Origin: Atribacterota bacterium
Lineage (GTDB): Bacteria; Atribacterota; Phoenicimicrobiia; Phoenicimicrobiales; Phoenicimicrobiaceae
Direction of reading: 5' to 3'
Length of the DNA stretch: 25,738 nt
NCBI GenBank assembly: GCA_030599445.1
Contig: JAUVOA010000002.1
Location: 1-25,738, forward strand
A program made the translations under genes and the position numbers. Under the pieces are notes generated by a model. That model was given only the letters and a program-made list of their open reading frames with translations. It ran no database searches and was not told the origin of the DNA. Every line of letters starts with the position of its first letter. Positions within the stretch are counted from its first letter, which is position 1. Positions 23,398 to 25,738 of the stretch are shown piece by piece.

Positions 23398-24279
23398 ATG
23401 AATAATCCTAAACTAACTTCTCCTACAGAAGTTACCAGACTTCTTACTAAATACGATTTTAAGTGCAAAAAAAGGTTAGGCCAGAATTTTTTAGTAGATC
23501 AAAACACCTTGCAAATAATTATTAATTCACTAAAATTAAATAAAGAAGATTACATTTTAGAAATTGGCACAGGTATTGGAACTCTAACCTCTGCATTATC
23601 CCCCTTAGTCAAACAGGTTATATCTGTTGAGAAAGATAAAAAATTAGCTCCCCTTTTAAAAGAAAGTCTTTCCTCCTTTAATAATATAGAGATTATTTTT
23701 GAAGATATTATGAATTTTAATCTGATTAATTTTTTTGAGCAGAAAAGAAAAAAAGGTGGAAAAATTGAAAAAATAGTGGGCAACCTGCCTTACTACATCT
23801 CCATATCCTTAATAAGACAGATTCTTGAACTTAATCAATATTTAAAATTAGCCGTATTTCTAGTCCAGAAAGAGGTAGGAGAAAGATTGATGGCTCAAGC
23901 AGGGAACAAGAATTATGGTATATTGTCCCTTGTTGCCCAATATTACTCTAAATCCCAAAAAGTACATATTGTCCCTTCTACGATATTTTACCCCCAGCCT
24001 AAAGTGAGTTCGATGATAATAAAATTAGATATCTATAAAGAACCGCGAGTACAAGTAGGTAGCAAAAAACTATTTTTTAATATTATTAGAGCTTCCTTTC
24101 AACAAAGGAGAAAAAGATTAATTAATTCTTTGTCTAATTATTTTAAGGGGGAAATCGCTAAAGTGGAAATAGAAGATATTTTAACTGAAACAAGTATTGA
24201 TAAGAACCGCAGGGGAGAAACCCTGACTTTAGAAGAATTTGCCAAGTTAAGCATGGCAATGGGAAAAAAATTAGCGTAG
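23398..24279 (+). CDS. rsmA: 16S rRNA dimethyladenosine transferase RsmA (KsgA)
   Basis: A SAM-dependent enzyme that dimethylates two adjacent adenosines in the 3' hairpin of 16S rRNA. The 293 aa protein has FKCKKRLGQNFLVDQ (22-35), the SAM-binding motif I ILEIGTGIGTLT (53-64), the acidic motif ISVEKDKKL, the catalytic motif NLPYYIS (129-135), and the C-terminal FQQRRKRLINSL. The ribosome-binding site is weak (AAAGGCAAG, about 9-10 nt before ATG). In many Firmicutes ksgA is followed by veg, ispE, purR and spoVG; here only spoVG remains, after about 1 kb of non-coding DNA. Confidence 0.96.
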   Translation: MNNPKLTSPTEVTRLLTKYDFKCKKRLGQNFLVDQNTLQIIINSLKLNKEDYILEIGTGIGTLTSALSPLVKQVISVEKDKKLAPLLKESLSSFNNIEIIFEDIMNFNLINFFEQKRKKGGKIEKIVGNLPYYISISLIRQILELNQYLKLAVFLVQKEVGERLMAQAGNKNYGILSLVAQYYSKSQKVHIVPSTIFYPQPKVSSMIIKLDIYKEPRVQVGSKKLFFNIIRASFQQRRKRLINSLSNYFKGEIAKVEIEDILTETSIDKNRRGETLTLEEFAKLSMAMGKKLA

Positions 24280-24700
24280 AGCGTACAGCGTATAGCGGAT
24301 AGGATATTAGTTATCCAGTTAACCAGTTTACCAGTTAAAATACAGGTTACAAGTTACAGGTTTCGAGTTTCTATAAAGAGGTAGGGGTTTGATTTATCAA
24401 ACCCATTAGAGAAATTACAGAGCAACCCGGGTCGGATAAATCCGACCCCTACATTAAAAATAATACTTTATACGAAAAGAAATTTTGAGTTTTGAATTAT
24501 GTTTTTAAGCTTTTCGCTTTAACTTTTTAATTTAATTAGTATAAGCATTTTGTTAATCTAAAACTATACACTATACGCTAAACGCTACCCGCTCTAGGCT
24601 ATAGTATATACTAACAACTGGTTTGACTGGCGGACCGGTCGACTGGCAGACTGGTAGACTAATCGGTAAATTGGTAAATCGGCCAATCGGTCAATTGGTG
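24280..24700. repeat. Composite modular repeat downstream of rsmA
   Basis: Left: GAGCGTACAGCGTATAGCGG, TTATCCAGTTAACCAGTTTA and TACAGGTTACAAGTTACAGG. It encloses the GTAG element at 24381-24452. Right: AAGCTTTTCGCTTTAAC, ACTATACACTATACGCTAAA, ACTGGCGGACCGGTCGACTG and AATCGGTAAATTGGTAAATC units. Complementary modules are again mirrored about the centre. Confidence 0.8.
24381..24452. repeat. GTAG-hairpin-hairpin-CTAC element (REP/BIME-like)
   Basis: GTAG (24381-24384) is followed by GGGTTTGAT/ATCAAACCC (24385-24393/24396-24404, loop TT). After a 24-nt spacer comes GGGTCGGAT/ATCCGACCC (24429-24437/24440-24448, loop AA), then CTAC (24449-24452). Both stems are perfect 9-bp pairs, and the ends GTAGGGG/CCCCTAC are complementary. 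It has the same plan as 11897-11959 with different stem sequence, consistent with inverted REP pairs moved by a RAYT transposase elsewhere in the genome. Confidence 0.72.
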
Positions 24701-24710
24701 GATTACGAAA

Positions 24711-24830
24711 TTAGTGTAAACTTTACTGGGGTAGTTAGATAGAAAGAAGAATGCTACTTTTTCTATCTTTTCCTTCTCTTTCTTAACTATATACTCAATA
24801 CTCGATACTCGATACTATATTACTATATTA
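24711..24830 (+). repeat. Promoter-proximal repeat, copy 3 (upstream of the spoVG region)
   Basis: Same family as 18207-18318, beginning TTAGTGTAAACTTTACTGGG. GATAGAAA (24738-24745) pairs exactly with TTTCTATC (24760-24767), followed by TTTTCCTTCTCTTTC. It ends in ATACTCAATACTCGATACTC units seven bases before a consensus -35. Confidence 0.85.
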
Positions 24831-24836
24831 CTTTTT

Positions 24837-24865
24837 TTGACAATAAAATTCTATCATGTTATAAT
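24837..24865 (+). promoter_or_regulatory. Consensus sigma-70-type promoter
   Basis: TTGACA (24837-24842), a 17-nt spacer, TATAAT (24860-24865), and an extended -10 TGT at 24857-24859. Both hexamers match consensus perfectly. Expected start is near 24872. It drives the short unit at 24872-25028 and, on read-through, spoVG. Confidence 0.88.
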
Positions 24866-24907
24866 TTTTTCAACTAAAACCTTATAGAAAAGAACAGGGA
24901 ATTGACA

Positions 24908-24979
24908 GTGCTAACTATTAACATTGCAGAAACTAAAGGCAGATATAATTCATTGAGAAGAGAAAAATTTAAATATTAA
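24908..24979 (+). CDS. Possible 23-aa leader peptide or small protein
   Basis: GTG start with AGGGA (24896-24900) 7 nt upstream. The product begins MLTINIAETKGRYN and ends in a basic SLRREKFKY. TAA (24977-24979) is 14 nt before the stem of an intrinsic terminator, the usual distance for a transcription-coupled attenuator. There is no run of one amino acid that would name a sensed metabolite. It could be chance; the promoter, ribosome-binding site and terminator context is what supports it. Confidence 0.4.
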   Translation: MLTINIAETKGRYNSLRREKFKY

Positions 24980-24993
24980 ATAGATTATTCCAG

Positions 24994-25028
24994 AAACACA
25001 GTAGTTATTATTGCTGTGTTTATTTTTT
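24994..25028 (+). terminator. Intrinsic terminator upstream of spoVG
   Basis: AAACACAG (24994-25001) and CTGTGTTT (25014-25021) form an 8-bp stem with a 12-nt loop, followed by A and six T (25023-25028). It is 250 bp upstream of spoVG and about 120 nt after the predicted transcription start. Confidence 0.8.
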
Positions 25029-25278
25029 AATAAATACTTAAACATTCACTGAAATAGGGAGGTAATAGCAAATATGAAAGAAATCTGGAGTAAATTAGTC
25101 AAAATGAAGGTTTAGGAGGTTATAGTTAGGATTAGATTTATTTTATTAAACTAGTAAGCTTAGTAGTAGATTAACAGGGATAGATTGCACATATAACAAG
25201 CAGCTACAGATAAGAAATATAGTTAATTGTAATAATTTTAAAAACTAAAATTGAAAATAAGAAAAGGCGGTGTATCAA
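25029..25278. other. Terminator-to-spoVG spacer with strong but orphan ribosome-binding sites
   Basis: GGGAGGT (25058-25063 region) precedes ATG 25074, which opens only 13 codons (MKEIWSKLVKMKV, stop 25113-25115). A second AGGAGG (25114-25119) overlaps that stop and is followed by no usable reading frame. The remainder is A/T-rich and without recognisable genes. It may hold remnants of decayed genes or short regulatory ORFs. Confidence 0.45.
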
Positions 25279-25737
25279 GTGGAAATTACAGATGTTAGAC
25301 TTAGAAAAATAGAGACAGAAGGAAAATTAAGAGCTTATGTATCAATTACTTTCGATGATTCTTTTGTAGTGCATGATTTACGGGTTATTGATGGCACTAA
25401 GGGTATGTTTGTAGCAATGCCTAGCAAGAGACTCCCCAATGGAGATCATAAGGATATTGCCCATCCTATAAATACCGAGATCAGAGAAAAGATTCAAAAT
25501 GCAGTTTTAGATGTTTATAACAGGGAACTGGAAGAAGCTCCCCAAGTTAAAGTGGAAGCTAAAGTAGAAGAAAAAGAAGAAGAAAGTAAAGTAGAAGAAA
25601 AAGAAGAAGAAAGTAAAGTAGAAGAAAAAGAAGAAGAAAGTAAAGAAGAAGAAAGTAAAGAAGAAGAAAAAGAAGAAGCAGCGGAAGAAACAGTAGCAGA
25701 AGAAGAGACCGAGAAGAAAGAAGAAGGTCTATTTTAA
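25279..25737 (+). CDS. spoVG: SpoVG-family RNA/DNA-binding regulator with acidic repetitive tail
   Basis: SpoVG proteins are small nucleic-acid-binding regulators found well beyond spore-formers. I start at GTG 25279, which has AAGGCGG 8-9 nt upstream and gives the canonical MEITDVRLRKI; GTG 25270 overlaps that ribosome-binding site. The core, about 85 residues, has RAYVSITFDDSFVVHDLRVI, GMFVAMPSKR and AHPINTEIREKIQNAVLDVY, all typical. Unlike normal SpoVG (about 85-100 aa), the protein runs to 152 aa with a C-terminal tail of about 60 residues made almost only of E and K. The tail includes three exact copies of VEEKEEESK and ends KKEEGLF. Confidence 0.93.
   Translation: MEITDVRLRKIETEGKLRAYVSITFDDSFVVHDLRVIDGTKGMFVAMPSKRLPNGDHKDIAHPINTEIREKIQNAVLDVYNRELEEAPQVKVEAKVEEKEEESKVEEKEEESKVEEKEEESKEEESKEEEKEEAAEETVAEEETEKKEEGLF
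25564..25644 (+). repeat. 27-bp tandem repeat in the spoVG tail (three copies)
   Basis: Three consecutive 27-bp units begin at 25564, 25591 and 25618 (each GTAGAAGAAAAAGAAGAAGA followed by AAGTAAA), encoding VEEKEEESK. Shorter derivatives (EEESK, EEEKEE) follow. Exact DNA identity suggests recent slippage expansion and likely copy-number variation among strains. Confidence 0.9.
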
Positions 25738-25738
25738 G

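Larger units (their letters stand above)
24872..25028 (+). ncRNA. Candidate short transcript (small RNA, leader or small-protein unit)
   Basis: The segment between the consensus promoter and the intrinsic terminator at 24994-25028 would give an RNA of about 157 nt. It holds a 23-codon ORF (24908-24979) with a ribosome-binding site. No family is recognised. It may be an independent small RNA/small-protein gene or an attenuated leader of spoVG. Confidence 0.5.

Noticed and set aside
496..24700. CRISPR array, suggested by the many repeats
   Set aside because: Repeats are not evenly spaced direct repeats with unique spacers; they are mirrored modules scattered between genes, and no cas genes are present.

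Overview
The window is a 25.7 kb piece of a low-G+C bacterial chromosome, most likely from a strict anaerobe. It carries hydrogenase maturation genes (hypF-C-D-E), an AMMECR1/radical-SAM pair, a multisubunit Mrp/Mbh-type cation/proton antiporter, mreBC, and a housekeeping run: DUF951, rpsF, rpsR, a YybS-like DUF2232 gene, rplI, dnaB, four tRNAs, rsmA and spoVG. The DUF951, YybS-like and SpoVG genes give it a Firmicutes-like flavour. Together with the H2 metabolism and the heavily repeat-laden intergenic DNA, an uncultured lineage such as Atribacterota is a plausible guess. That is inference; no 16S or other decisive marker is present.

Layout. (1) 1-4924: 3' end of hypF, hypC, hypD, hypE, an AMMECR1-domain gene and the partner radical SAM enzyme, all on the plus strand. 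All are separated by repeat elements except hypC/hypD, which overlap. (2) 5368-11712: a tightly packed nine-gene antiporter operon with start/stop overlaps and no internal repeats. Its fourth gene fuses an MbhD/DUF4040-like three-helix membrane segment to a complete family-3 (MltF-N-like) solute-binding domain. No hydrogenase or oxidoreductase subunits follow. (3) 12090-13373 (minus): an ArsB/NhaD/SLC13-type permease interrupted by one in-frame TAA. (4) 13544-17197: mreB, mreC and an M16 zinc protease that probably uses a rare ATT start. (5) 17659-22551: DUF951, rpsF-rpsR without ssb, a DUF2232 protein, rplI and dnaB. (6) 22766-23114: tRNA-Lys(CTT), Glu(TTC), Val(CAC), Thr(CGT). (7) 23398-25737: rsmA, about 1 kb of regulatory and repeat DNA, and spoVG with an unusual acidic repetitive tail.

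The most striking feature outside the genes is the intergenic DNA. Nearly every gap outside the antiporter operon is built from the same short modules: variants of GGTTAGTTGGTTA, GCGTATAGCGTATA, GTGAATAGTGAATAG, CAGGAGCCAGAATCCAG and GGTCAATTGGTCAATTGG. These lie in one orientation after the upstream gene and in the complementary orientation before the downstream gene, so each gap is a nested imperfect inverted repeat. Several elements supply the stop codon of the gene they follow. A second repeat of about 110 bp occurs three times, each time directly upstream of a strong sigma-70-type promoter (rpsF, the tRNA cluster, the spoVG upstream region), and carries a hairpin with a T-rich tail. Two further elements have the GTAG-hairpin-hairpin-CTAC architecture of REP/BIME elements. 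Upstream of spoVG, a consensus promoter, a 23-codon ORF and an intrinsic terminator form a compact unit of about 160 nt that may be a small RNA, a small-protein gene or an attenuator.
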